A stretch of DNA of 64,000 nucleotides from Pseudofrankia sp. DC12 (GCF_000966285.1 NZ_KQ031391.1:1332919-1396918); one strand, 5' to 3'; shown: positions 25,299 to 33,819, counted from the first letter of the stretch. Translations and numbers: made by a program. The notes: generated from the sequence alone by a model not told the origin.

Positions 25299-26552
25299 CT
25301 ACCGTCGGCGCCGGGCCTGCATGGCTTCCTCGGCCAGTTCGAGGTAGCGCCCGAGTTGCGAGGTCAAAGGATGGGAGGGGCCAAGGACACGCTGACTCGC
25401 CAAGAAGGTCCGCCGCGCGAGTGGCTCGGCCTCGACCCAGCGCCGGAGCTGGAGTAGCACCGCTACCAACGGCGCGGCCGACTCGAGCGTCGCCACACTG
25501 TCCGCGCCGAAGATCTCCATCCGGCCGCCGTGGCCGCGTCTCAGCCCTTCGACCGCCAAAGCATAGTTCGCCTCCTTCGCGTCTCGCTTCTGGTAGCCGC
25601 GGGCCAGCCAGATGAGATCCACGCTGACGCGGACCACCGCCTCCAGCGTCAGCGGATGCTTGCCGCCCAGGTGCTTCTCGGCGGAGGCAAGGGCCTCGGC
25701 ATCGAGCCGGTAGGCGTCGTCCGCCTCCTCGCGCTCGCGGTGCCAGGCGGCGAGGTTCAACCTCGACATCACCGTGTCCCCGTGGTTGGCACCGAGGATT
25801 GCGATCCGGTCTCGCAGCGCCGTGCGGAGATGATCCTCCGCGTCCTGGAGTCGATTCAGCCGGGTGAGGGCCACGCCAAGGTTCGCCCGGGTGGCGCTGG
25901 TGGCCGGGTCGCGTGCGCCCAGCCGCCGCTCGCGCGCGGCCAGCACCTCGGTCAGGAGCACGGCCGCCGTCTCATAGTCCTTCCCGCCGAGGAGCGCGCT
26001 CGCAAGGTGGTGCGCCGCGGCCCACGTGTCCAGGTCGTCGACTCCCAGCGCGACGGTCAGGTGTCCGCGCAGGCCAGCGGCTAGTTCGCGAGCCACGTCG
26101 TATCGGCCAACCGCGTGCAGGTACGTACAGGTCTTCAGAAGGTCCGCGCGCAGCTTGGCGTCGGTTTCGGCGTCCGAGATGCTCTGCGCGGGCGCCCGCA
26201 GATAGCCAGCCAGCACGCCCTCATAACGTGGCCAATTCGCCGGGTCGACGGGATCTTCGCGGGCTGAGGGGCGTGGGCCGCTGGCCGGGCGCCGAGCCTT
26301 GACGCCGGCGGTGAATACGAAATTTCCCGGACGTTCGTCACTGGCAGCCTCGAGCAGCCTGAGTGCGCCGTCAATCAGCAGACCGCTGGCGAGCTGACGC
26401 GCGGCTCCTCGCCAAAACATCGTGGCGGTCACCGATTCCCAGGTCACGCTGCCCGCGCGTACACCCGCACGAATCAGGATCTCCCTGGCCTCCACAGGCC
26501 CGGGAAATGCATCGATCAGCGCCTGTATTTCTTGCTCGGAGAGCTCTTTCAT
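25299..26552 (-). CDS. EAD-like domain / TPR protein
   Basis: From the ATG at 26552 the protein has 417 residues. Residues 1-~80 ('LSEQEIQALIDAFPGPVEAR' to 'RLLEAASDERPGNFVFTAGV') match the N-terminal domain of the EAD/cyclase/TIR protein ('RILELALDRYPANDVFKQGV'). The rest is a run of TPR/kinesin-light-chain-like repeats ('LGARDPATSATRANLGVALT', 'LGANHGDTVMSRLNLAAWH', 'LGGKHPLTLEAVVRVSVDL', 'LGPSHPLTSQLGRYLELA'). Effector-associated domains are thought to bring sensors and effectors together by like-like contacts, so this may be a scaffold for the TIR fusion. It lies 81 nt after the sigma-STAND-TPR gene in the same direction. Confidence 0.78.
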   Translation of the reverse strand: MKELSEQEIQALIDAFPGPVEAREILIRAGVRAGSVTWESVTATMFWRGAARQLASGLLIDGALRLLEAASDERPGNFVFTAGVKARRPASGPRPSAREDPVDPANWPRYEGVLAGYLRAPAQSISDAETDAKLRADLLKTCTYLHAVGRYDVARELAAGLRGHLTVALGVDDLDTWAAAHHLASALLGGKDYETAAVLLTEVLAARERRLGARDPATSATRANLGVALTRLNRLQDAEDHLRTALRDRIAILGANHGDTVMSRLNLAAWHREREEADDAYRLDAEALASAEKHLGGKHPLTLEAVVRVSVDLIWLARGYQKRDAKEANYALAVEGLRRGHGGRMEIFGADSVATLESAAPLVAVLLQLRRWVEAEPLARRTFLASQRVLGPSHPLTSQLGRYLELAEEAMQARRRR

Positions 26553-26633
26553 AATTCCACCACTTCTCAATTGCCCGGTCCGCGCGGAATCCCGTTCCGG
26601 CGCCAGAGATTGCTCCTGGCGCCGAGCTCCGGT

Positions 26634-29522
26634 TCATTCCCACCGCTCCTCGGGGCCATCGTCAGCAGCGAGAGAATCGAGCTCATCCGACGCCCGCCGC
26701 ACCGATTCGCTCAGTGGATGTCGAGCGCCGAGCACCTCCTGGAGCCTGGAAAGGAGATCCCTGAACCTTTCCTTGGCCTCAGATGGGTCACCCTGTGACC
26801 GTATAACGAACGCGAGCTCATAGCGGGTCGTCAGCGTGTCGACGTGATCCTCACCCAAAACGCGGGTCCGCCTCCGCAGCAGATCTTCGAACAAGCCCCT
26901 CGCCTCCGCGAGGTCACCCCGAACCCGCAAGACCGACGCGACGTTGTGGGCGGCCTTCAGGGCGCTCGGGTCGTCGGCGCCGAACCTGCGCCGCCGCCGG
27001 GCGAGCAGATCGCTGAACATCGCCTGCGCGGCCGCATAGTCGCCGCGCTCGCGAGCCACCGACGCGAGGGCATGCGCGGTCGCGAGCGTGCGCGGGTCGT
27101 CATTGCCGAGAACCCGACGGCGCCTGGGAAGAAGATCTTCCAAAATCACGTGCGCGCCGGACCAGTCGCCCGCCGCGTGCATGACGACTGCCAGGTAGTG
27201 AGTGGTGGTGAGCGTGGCCGGGTGATCCGGGCCTAGAACACGCCGTGCACGTGCGAGTACATCTTCGAACATCCCTCGAGCCGACTCATGATCGCCCTCG
27301 GCAGCCAAGGTCGAAGCTAGGTTGTGCGCGGTCACGAGCACGTTAGGGTCGTCCTCGCCGAACGCCCGGCGCGCTCGGTCCAGCACGTCGGAGAAGATCT
27401 CGCGCGCCGTTCGGGTGTCGCCCTGGTAGCGAAGCGCGCGGGCGAGATTGTGCTCGGCTTTCAGAGTGACGGGGTGGTCCTCTCCGAGGGCGGTGCGCGC
27501 CCGGCTGACGAGGTCGGCGGACATCTCCCGCGAGGAGGCCGGGTCACCACCGTCGAGGATCACGGACGCCAGCGAACACCAGGCGCGGAGAGTGTCGCCC
27601 GCGTTCTCGCCGAGCGTCCGACGCGACATGTTCAGCAGCTCGTTAAACATGTCGCGTGCGGCGAGATAGTCGCCTTGGGAGCGCGCCACCGCGCCCAGGC
27701 TACCGAGCGTCGTGATCAGATCGGGATGGTCTTCGCCGAGAGGCTCCGACCACCTGCGCAGCGCGTCGGTACCAAGGCGGCGGCCATTCACGTGGTCGCC
27801 GAGCGCGGACAGGTGGGAAATGAGAACAATGACGACGCGTCGACTGGCTGCACCGTCGTCACCGACCAGACCGGTCGCAAGCGCGTGGACGTGGATATCG
27901 GCGGACCGTTCCAACGCGGCAGGGTTCCGTGTCGACGAAACGAGTTCGCCCTGCGCGAGCAGCGCTCGCGCCACGGCACGCAGTTTTGATCGCAGATCGG
28001 CCGGGGTGTCGTCACGCAGTGTCCACTGAGTCAGTCTGTGCATCGAGACGGTGCCGTTCGTGCGGCGGACGCAGGCCAAGGCGACGAGCCGGTCGACCAG
28101 CGCAGTGAACAGCGCAGTGAACAGCGCCGGAGCATCGGCCAGTTCTCGGAGTGGCGGCGGCAGTAGGCCGGCCGTCCGGGGCCGGATCAGATCTAGGGGA
28201 ATCGGGCTGGCGCCGAAATGCGCCCAGAGTTGAGCGAGAAGCAACACGGCTGGTTCCGCCGGTCCCAGCACGTCTTGCGCGACGGCCCAGGTCGCCGCGA
28301 CCGCCGGTGCCGGCGCGGATCGCTCCTCCCGCGCCTGGCTGTGCGACTGGGCATGCAGCCGGCTCAGGTACTCCGCCGGTTCCATTCCAGTGGCGCCGAG
28401 GAACGCCCCCGCCTGGTCCAGAGCCAGCGGGAGCCCCTCGAGCGCCGCCGCCAGTTCGTGTGCGTCCTCTGCGCCGATCTGTGGCACGTGGCCGCGCAGG
28501 AGAGACACCGCATCGGCCGCCGGCAGCGCATCGACCTCCAGGGTCCGCATCCTCGTCGACCACCCGGGGTCGCGCGACGTCACCAGTACCTGGCCGTTGC
28601 CGGACTGCGCCGCCTGGAGCAGACCGAGCACGATGGTCGACGGCTCTGCGCCGGAGATCCAGTCGCCCAGGGCACGAGCAGTGTCGTCGACCGCTTCTGG
28701 CGCGTCGGCGTCCTGCAGAACCAGCAACCAGCGGCCCTGCGGAGGTCCCCAGGCCAGGAGCGCCGTCACCGCACGGACCGTGTTCATCACGGACCCGGCA
28801 TGGGAGACGCCGAGCCGATCCGCCAGCCTGGCGAGCGACGCGGTCATCAAGGCCAGGCCATCAGCTCGCACCCACCAGACGACCTGGTATTCGGCGGCGT
28901 GGAGGTAGCAGTACTCGACCGCCAGCTGGGTAAGGCCGACACCACCCAGCGCGTGCGACCGCGCCGGCAGCAGGACTAACGCGCCCGATGCGGCCAGCCC
29001 GGCGTTCAGCGCCGCGAGTTCGCCGACGCGGCCCGCGAAGTGCGGGTTCCGTGGCCACGGAAGGTCCCACACGATCGCGCTTTCCGGCGCCACGCCGCCG
29101 GGAGCGGCGACAGCCCCGTCGTCCTCGCCCGCCCAAAGACCATCCACGCTGTGCCGTCCCCCCGAACGAACAACCATCGACCGGAGCATGGCCCCGTAAC
29201 CGAGATCTTTGCCGAAAGATCGGAGTTGGTCTATGAGGAGATCGATGTCGGCGAGGACAAGCCGCACGAACCCGACCATCCGGACTTCGAGCCGTAGCCG
29301 TCGGATCCCCGCGCGGCGCTGGTCGCGCACGACATTGCCGGCGATTCCAAACGGCCACGCCCTGGTCTCCTCCGAGGTGGCGGGGCTGCCCTGCCAATGG
29401 CGCCAAGCCGCGAGGAAGGTCTCCGACACGACGTCCCAGGCGGCGTCACTACCAAGGCGTCGCTGCGCGAACCGCAGGACCGCCCCGCGGTGCTCCCCGA
29501 ACAGCGCCTCGAACGAGGGCAC
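26634..29522 (-). CDS. sigma-70 region 2 / STAND (NB-ARC-like) / TPR fusion protein
   Basis: This 962-residue protein has three parts. Residues 1-75 match ECF sigma region 2 ('FGEHRGAVLRFAQRRLGSDAAWDVV', 'FLAAWRHW'). Residues about 160-520 resemble the STAND/NB-ARC core of FxS-type actinobacterial proteins ('NPHFAGRVGELAALNAGL', 'YQVVWWVRADG', 'LVTSRDPGW', 'GLPLALDQAGAFL'). Residues about 592-940 are eight 42-residue TPR repeats of the form LGxDHPxTL...GD...A. The P-loop reads GGVGLTQLA, so the Walker A Lys is Leu (codon CTT). No sigma region 4 follows region 2. It heads a probable operon with the EAD-TPR gene. Confidence 0.8.
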   Translation of the reverse strand: MPSFEALFGEHRGAVLRFAQRRLGSDAAWDVVSETFLAAWRHWQGSPATSEETRAWPFGIAGNVVRDQRRAGIRRLRLEVRMVGFVRLVLADIDLLIDQLRSFGKDLGYGAMLRSMVVRSGGRHSVDGLWAGEDDGAVAAPGGVAPESAIVWDLPWPRNPHFAGRVGELAALNAGLAASGALVLLPARSHALGGVGLTQLAVEYCYLHAAEYQVVWWVRADGLALMTASLARLADRLGVSHAGSVMNTVRAVTALLAWGPPQGRWLLVLQDADAPEAVDDTARALGDWISGAEPSTIVLGLLQAAQSGNGQVLVTSRDPGWSTRMRTLEVDALPAADAVSLLRGHVPQIGAEDAHELAAALEGLPLALDQAGAFLGATGMEPAEYLSRLHAQSHSQAREERSAPAPAVAATWAVAQDVLGPAEPAVLLLAQLWAHFGASPIPLDLIRPRTAGLLPPPLRELADAPALFTALFTALVDRLVALACVRRTNGTVSMHRLTQWTLRDDTPADLRSKLRAVARALLAQGELVSSTRNPAALERSADIHVHALATGLVGDDGAASRRVVIVLISHLSALGDHVNGRRLGTDALRRWSEPLGEDHPDLITTLGSLGAVARSQGDYLAARDMFNELLNMSRRTLGENAGDTLRAWCSLASVILDGGDPASSREMSADLVSRARTALGEDHPVTLKAEHNLARALRYQGDTRTAREIFSDVLDRARRAFGEDDPNVLVTAHNLASTLAAEGDHESARGMFEDVLARARRVLGPDHPATLTTTHYLAVVMHAAGDWSGAHVILEDLLPRRRRVLGNDDPRTLATAHALASVARERGDYAAAQAMFSDLLARRRRRFGADDPSALKAAHNVASVLRVRGDLAEARGLFEDLLRRRTRVLGEDHVDTLTTRYELAFVIRSQGDPSEAKERFRDLLSRLQEVLGARHPLSESVRRASDELDSLAADDGPEERWE

Positions 29523-30177
29523 GGTGCACAGGGGCAGTCCTTTCGCGGGTCGTCATCCGGCTAATGTCCAGCACCCCTCACCCGGTTACATCACACCGTC
29601 CATTCGACCGCCCTCACCCTGACCCTCGCTGGGCCCCCGCGTCGCGCACCTGTCGCGCCTACGCCGCTTCTCCGAGCATGCGGGGACGCCAAAACGCGAG
29701 CCGGCGCGGTCGCGCCCATCCCCGCAGAACGGCAGGAGCGACCGGACCGGCCGGCGGCGGGCCAGGCGCGCGTCGGAGAGATCGAGCTGGCCGATGATCT
29801 CCCTCGCCGCCAGACGATCAACCTCCCGCGGTCCCGCCATCAGTCGTGGGCGACGCTCGTAATGCCCATGTATCGCGATCCAGAAAGCCAGAGCCGCCCT
29901 GCCGAGATCGGATGGGCCGCCAGCGGGAGCCCGCGTACCGGACCGGGCTCGGATCGACATCACTGTGTGTCATTGACAGTGTGTTGCAGCTTCTCCGATA
30001 GGACGGCGGATCGATGACGCCGACGTGATGCCGAACTACACAGCACAGCGCGCCCCGGTGGAGCACATTGCGGCATATACCGACGGCGGCCAAGGCTCGG
30101 GGGGCCTTGCTGGGCGGACGACGCGGCATCAAACGATCTTCGCCGGCACGCGGCGACAAGCGGCCACGTCGCCGAAG
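29523..30177. other. about 650-nt stretch without a supported gene
   Basis: This is the spacer between the conflict island and the integrative element. A leftward frame of 125 codons crosses it ('AALAFWIAIHGHYERRPRL') but has no domain or convincing RBS. The promoter of the sigma-STAND gene should lie in its left part. Confidence 0.4.
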
Positions 30178-30181
30178 GTCG

Positions 30182-30228
30182 CTCTCATAATCCTCCGGTC
30201 GTGGGTTCGAGCCCCACCCGCCCCACCA
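30182..30228 (+). other. att core: 3' fragment of a CAU-anticodon tRNA gene
   Basis: The sequence reads as the 3' part of a tRNA: anticodon loop CTCATAA, T-arm GTGGG-TTCGAGC-CCCAC, acceptor strand CCGCCCC, discriminator A and CCA. The upstream 60-100 nt contain no D-arm, and the anticodon and acceptor stems lack partners, so this is not an intact tRNA. A tRNA 3' end beside an integrase gene marks the attachment core of an integrated element. The serine integrase 3' end lies inside it on the opposite strand. Confidence 0.8.
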
Positions 30229-31903
30229 ATGTAGGCATTGCGCGAACCGCTCCCTTCGGGGGCGTTGTGGCTGGTAGGACGGCTGCGGCGGCTCTTTGGG
30301 GGGCGTCGTTCGAGGCTGGTCGGGTCGCTTTGGGCCGGTCGGTGGCTCCAGTGTCTGCCTTGGCGGCGTCCCCTGGAGCGTGGGGTCTTGGCACTTTGAA
30401 GATCGGCCTGAGCCTGTCCGGTCCGACGATCTTCACTTCGGCGACGAGGGCTTCGATTAGGGCTTTGCGTCGGAGATCGTCACCTGTCTCGATGATCGTC
30501 TCGATGTGTCTGGTGACCGCGCGGAGAGTGGAGCGGGTCGGCATGACGGGGGCGTCGTCGATCTCTTCGGTGAGTTCGGCTTGCCTGTGGCGGAGCTGTT
30601 TCTGCTTGGTACGCAGCGCTTCGAGCCGGGCGGCGAGGATCCCTTCGTCGAGGGTACCGCGCTCGAAGGCGCCCAGGTAGCGGTCGATGGCCTGGTCAGT
30701 CTGGATGAGTTCGGTTTCGATGGCGGTGAGTTCGTCGGTGCGGTCGGAGCGGGCGTCACGGTGGCGGCGTTTGGCGTTGGCGACGGTGTCGGCGATGAGT
30801 TGCTGGTGGTCGCGGTAGAAGGTCGTGAGGGCGGTGAGGACGGCGGCGTCGACGGCGCCGGCGTCGAGGCGGGGCGCGTCGCACTGGTTGCTGTCGTAGC
30901 GGTTGCGTGTCCGACAGGTGTAGTAGCGGTAGGTGTGGTTGCGGCCGGTGGCGCGCGTGCCGATGACGGCTTTGCCGCATTGGGGGCAGCGCATCCGGCC
31001 GGTGAGGTAGTAATCGGAGGGGTTGGAGGCGCGGCGAGAGGTGTCCTCGCTGCGTTCGGTGAGGATTTTCTGGGCGGCCTCGAATGTCTCCTCGTCGATG
31101 ATCGGGGCGTGGGTGCCGGTGACGGTGATCTCTCGGAAGGTCAGTTCGCCGAGGTAGATCCGGTGGTCTAGGACGCGGATGACCTGATGGCCGGACCATG
31201 GCCCGCCGACGGTCGTGCGGTAGCCGCGGCTGTTGAGTGTCTTGGCGATCGCCCGTGTACCGAGGCGCTCGCGGATGTAGAGGTCGAAGATCGTCCTGAT
31301 GATCGGGGCTTCGGTCTCGTCGATGATGAGCTGGTTCGCGGTCTTGTCGACCTGGTAGCCGAACGGCCGCCTGCCTCCCATCCAGAGGCCCTTGGAGGCT
31401 TTGCGTTCCATGCCGCCGATGACCCGGTCGATGATCATGTCGCGTTCGAACTGGGCGAACATCGCCAGCAGTTGCAGGAGCATGCGGCCCATGGGAGTCG
31501 AGGTGTCGATCGGCTCGGTCGCCGAGCGGAACACGACCTTGGCCTTGTCGAGTTCTTCGAGGAGTTGGACGGTGTCGCGCAGGCTGCGGGAGAGCCGGTC
31601 GACGCGGTAGACGAGCAGGACGTCGATCAGGCCGTTGCGGGCCGCGCTCAGCGCCCGTTGGAGGTCCTTGCGTTGGGTGGTGGCGCCGGAGGCGTCGTCG
31701 GCGAATCGTAGGGCGACGACCCAGTTGGGCTGGGAGTCGACGTAGGAGCGTAGGCGTTCGTCTTGGACTTCGATGGAGTAGGGCTGGTGCTCGTCGTCGG
31801 TGGAGCGGCGCAGATAGATCCCGACCCGCACGGTCTCGGGCAGCGCTGCGACGGCCTGCTGGGTTCGTTTTGCGGTGGTGCGGCGCGCGGTCGAGCGCGG
31901 CAT
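30185..31903 (-). CDS. large serine integrase
   Basis: The protein has 572 residues. The N-terminal resolvase domain has 'VGIYLRRSTDDEHQPYSIEVQ' with nucleophile Ser34, then 'VYRVDRLSRSLRDTVQLLEEL' and 'MLLQLLAMFAQFERDMI'. A recombinase domain ('GRRPFGYQVDK', 'IIRTIFDLYIRERLGTRAIA'), a zinc ribbon ('MRCPQCGKAVIG' with a later CRT...C) and a coiled coil ('TELIQTDQAIDRYLGAFERG') complete a typical integrase. It should recombine attP with the tRNA site. The last residues, 'GRVGLEPTTGGL', are antisense to the tRNA T-arm, so the C terminus is encoded by the att core itself. Confidence 0.95.
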   Translation of the reverse strand: MPRSTARRTTAKRTQQAVAALPETVRVGIYLRRSTDDEHQPYSIEVQDERLRSYVDSQPNWVVALRFADDASGATTQRKDLQRALSAARNGLIDVLLVYRVDRLSRSLRDTVQLLEELDKAKVVFRSATEPIDTSTPMGRMLLQLLAMFAQFERDMIIDRVIGGMERKASKGLWMGGRRPFGYQVDKTANQLIIDETEAPIIRTIFDLYIRERLGTRAIAKTLNSRGYRTTVGGPWSGHQVIRVLDHRIYLGELTFREITVTGTHAPIIDEETFEAAQKILTERSEDTSRRASNPSDYYLTGRMRCPQCGKAVIGTRATGRNHTYRYYTCRTRNRYDSNQCDAPRLDAGAVDAAVLTALTTFYRDHQQLIADTVANAKRRHRDARSDRTDELTAIETELIQTDQAIDRYLGAFERGTLDEGILAARLEALRTKQKQLRHRQAELTEEIDDAPVMPTRSTLRAVTRHIETIIETGDDLRRKALIEALVAEVKIVGPDRLRPIFKVPRPHAPGDAAKADTGATDRPKATRPASNDAPQRAAAAVLPATTPPKGAVRAMPTLVGRVGLEPTTGGL

Positions 31904-31960
31904 GGCGGCTATTCCCCTTTCCTGCGCCTGGATGCTTTCTGCTGCGACGGACGGGCGGGT

Positions 31961-32224
31961 CTATTCGCGGCGCTGGTCGGCGCGGGATCCGGGTGGTCCG
32001 GCGGCCCGGACCCGAGACCGGCCGGCGGCGTTGCCGGTAGGGGTGAGGTGGAAGCCGGTGGTGTGGGCCGCGAGGAAGGCCAAGACCTGCTCGTGCTGTG
32101 CATCAAGGGACTGATCGCCGTCGCAGGTGCCGTGCCGGAGGTAGAGGACAACCGGCACGGCACCGGAAACGATGTCCGCCGTGTTCTTCGCGGTGGACTG
32201 ACGGGCCGAAAATGGGCGCGGCAT
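31961..32224 (-). CDS. small resolvase-fold protein lacking the catalytic Ser
   Basis: This 87-residue protein starts at the ATG at 32224 with an AAAGGAG Shine-Dalgarno. 'VPVVLYLRHGTCDGDQSLDAQHEQVLAFLA' aligns with the start of serine recombinases ('VGIYLRRSTDDEHQ...IEVQDERLRSYV' in the integrase), but the nucleophile Ser position is Gly. The frame ends where the rest of the resolvase domain would begin. It may be an excision or directionality factor derived from a recombinase, or a decayed gene; the good RBS favours function. It lies 57 nt upstream of the integrase on the same strand. Confidence 0.65.
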   Translation of the reverse strand: MPRPFSARQSTAKNTADIVSGAVPVVLYLRHGTCDGDQSLDAQHEQVLAFLAAHTTGFHLTPTGNAAGRSRVRAAGPPGSRADQRRE

Positions 32225-32287
32225 ACCGACGCTCCTTTCTTGTGCGGGTTGACGGCGGCCCACTTTGAGGGAGGGTCGGTAAGGGCG

Positions 32288-32479
32288 TCAGGCCGCCTTG
32301 TTCGGCGCCCCGTTCCTTTCCCACTGTAGGACGAGTTCTGTCAGAGCGGACACGGCGGTGGCGTATTCCTCGGCGGTCATTTCGACGGTATCGATCCCGT
32401 CGATGTCGACGTGGCGGGCCACGTCTTGCCTTCCGCTGGAAGGAGACCCCGAATCGCCTGTAGCGGCCGTGTGGCTCAT
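32288..32479 (-). CDS. small hypothetical ICE protein
   Basis: This 63-residue frame starts at the ATG at 32479. The C-terminal half ('VEMTAEEYATAVSALTELVLQWER') is a well-formed amphipathic helix and acidic overall. It fits the spacing between the two recombinase-like genes. No family is recognised; the size and charge would suit an excisionase or a small regulator, but nothing specific supports that. Confidence 0.5.
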   Translation of the reverse strand: MSHTAATGDSGSPSSGRQDVARHVDIDGIDTVEMTAEEYATAVSALTELVLQWERNGAPNKAA

Positions 32480-32597
32480 TGTGATCTCGATTCCGACCAC
32501 GGATTCCTATACGGCGGGAAGCCGCAGCCGTCATACCGCGACGCGGGGGCCGGCGCCCTCTTGACTGGGAATGAGGACAGGCGTGGTGGGAATGGCG

Positions 32598-33302
32598 TCA
32601 CGCGCGTACACCCCGGTTGCCGCTACCGGTTCCCGGGTCGGTCGGAGGGTCTGGGGGCATCTCCCAGGACGGCAGATGCGGGCTGAAGACCCCCTGACCG
32701 GGAGGGGCGAGCAGTTGGGCGCGGTAGAACGTCCGCCCGTCGATGATCGGACGGTGGGCGTGGAGGCAGACGACCCAGTGTTCGGGTGGGACGGGTCGGC
32801 CGGCATGGGTGCGGCCCCAGACGGTGGCGCCGGTGTACACGGGGTTGGCCAGGATGCGGCCGACCGACGCAGGCGTCCAGGGACGCGGCAGGCCGGTGGC
32901 CGGGTCGGCGATGCCGTAGAGGTCATCGACGATGAGTAGGCGGGTGACGATGGCGCTGGGGGTGAGCCGGTCCTCGACTCGCCATTGAAAGATCAGCCCG
33001 ACGACGGCCGCGGGTTCGGGGTCGAGGACCAGGAGCATGCGGCGGCGGGACTGGCCGTGCTGATCCGGCACGCTGACCTGGTGCGGGAGATAGCCGTAGG
33101 GCACGGGGCCGAGGTGGAAGCCGGCGCGGACGAGGTCGATCTGAGCGTGGCGGGCGCGTTCGGTGGTCCAGGCGTGGTGGGCGGCGAGTAGCCGCGCCTG
33201 GCGCACGGCACGGGGGTGGGTGAACCGCTCCCACCAGCTGGGCCGGCGTTGCGGCTCGGGCCGGGCGGGCGGCAGCGCGGGGATGGGCAGCAGGTCAGAC
33301 AT
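32598..33302 (-). CDS. recombinase-domain protein without resolvase catalytic domain
   Basis: From the ATG at 33302 the protein has 234 residues. 'RAGFHLGPVPYGYLPHQVSV', then 'LDPEPAAVVGLIFQWRVEDRL', 'IVTRLL', 'WTPASVGRILANPVYTGATVWGR' and 'HRPIIDGRTFYRAQ' follow the Recombinase (PF07508-type) DNA-binding domain of large serine recombinases, but the catalytic resolvase domain is absent. The longer open frame back to 33635 reads as low complexity. Paired with the Ser-less resolvase-fold gene nearby, it may be part of a split recombinase-derived accessory system. Confidence 0.78.
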   Translation of the reverse strand: MSDLLPIPALPPARPEPQRRPSWWERFTHPRAVRQARLLAAHHAWTTERARHAQIDLVRAGFHLGPVPYGYLPHQVSVPDQHGQSRRRMLLVLDPEPAAVVGLIFQWRVEDRLTPSAIVTRLLIVDDLYGIADPATGLPRPWTPASVGRILANPVYTGATVWGRTHAGRPVPPEHWVVCLHAHRPIIDGRTFYRAQLLAPPGQGVFSPHLPSWEMPPDPPTDPGTGSGNRGVRA

Positions 33303-33372
33303 GTGGGCTCCAGCCAAAGGGGATGGGGCCGGTCGCGGCGCGATGCCACCGCCGGACCAGCGCGGGGCGGGT

Positions 33373-33819
33373 CTAGGCGGCGCGGTTCGCCGCGGCGGTA
33401 GGCGCGCCGGCGGCGGCCGGCTGGTCCGGTGGTCGTGGGAGCCGCGGCTGCTGCCCACCGCCGGGAAAGAGCAGCACATCGTCGTGGGTGGGCCAGGCCC
33501 GTCCAGTCGCGGGCGGGGCGGCGTCGAGCCTCGGGGGGTGGGGCACGGTGGCGAGCGGGACCGCGCGGTGCGCGGGTCGCCAGCGTGCCTCGCGGCTAGC
33601 GGCACCGGTCCGCCTGGCCAGTCGGAGATCGTCATTGAGGTGGCTGGCGGACCGGCCTGGTTCCCGACTTCTGGCGGGGCGGTCCGGGAGCTGGTCGCCG
33701 CTGAGACGGAGGCGGTCGGCGGGGTCGGTCGGCGATCCGATCGCGGTCGGGAGCAGGCTGACCGGTCCGAGTCCGGTCCTGGACCGCCGCTCGGGCGGGT
33801 GCGCGGCGTGGCCGGTCAT
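33373..33819 (-). CDS. hypothetical protein in ICE accessory operon
   Basis: This is a 148-residue Arg/Pro-rich frame whose ATG overlaps the stop of the methyltransferase-like gene (ATGA), which supports translation. It has short plausible motifs ('DDVLLFPGGGQQPRLP') but no known domain. High Pro and Arg content makes a non-coding origin possible, so confidence rests mainly on the start/stop coupling. Confidence 0.45.
   Translation of the reverse strand: MTGHAAHPPERRSRTGLGPVSLLPTAIGSPTDPADRLRLSGDQLPDRPARSREPGRSASHLNDDLRLARRTGAASREARWRPAHRAVPLATVPHPPRLDAAPPATGRAWPTHDDVLLFPGGGQQPRLPRPPDQPAAAGAPTAAANRAA

Noticed and set aside
30185-30225. C-terminal 'GRVGLEPTTGGL' as a conserved protein motif
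   Set aside because: It is the antisense translation of a tRNA T-arm, a known source of spurious similarity.
30120-30228. Intact tRNA gene
   Set aside because: No D-arm, acceptor 5' strand or anticodon-stem partner within tRNA distance upstream; only the 3' part is present.
32598-33635. Longer 345-residue version of the recombinase-domain protein
   Set aside because: The first 111 residues are Pro/Arg low complexity and overlap another coupled gene; the ATG at 33302 is better.
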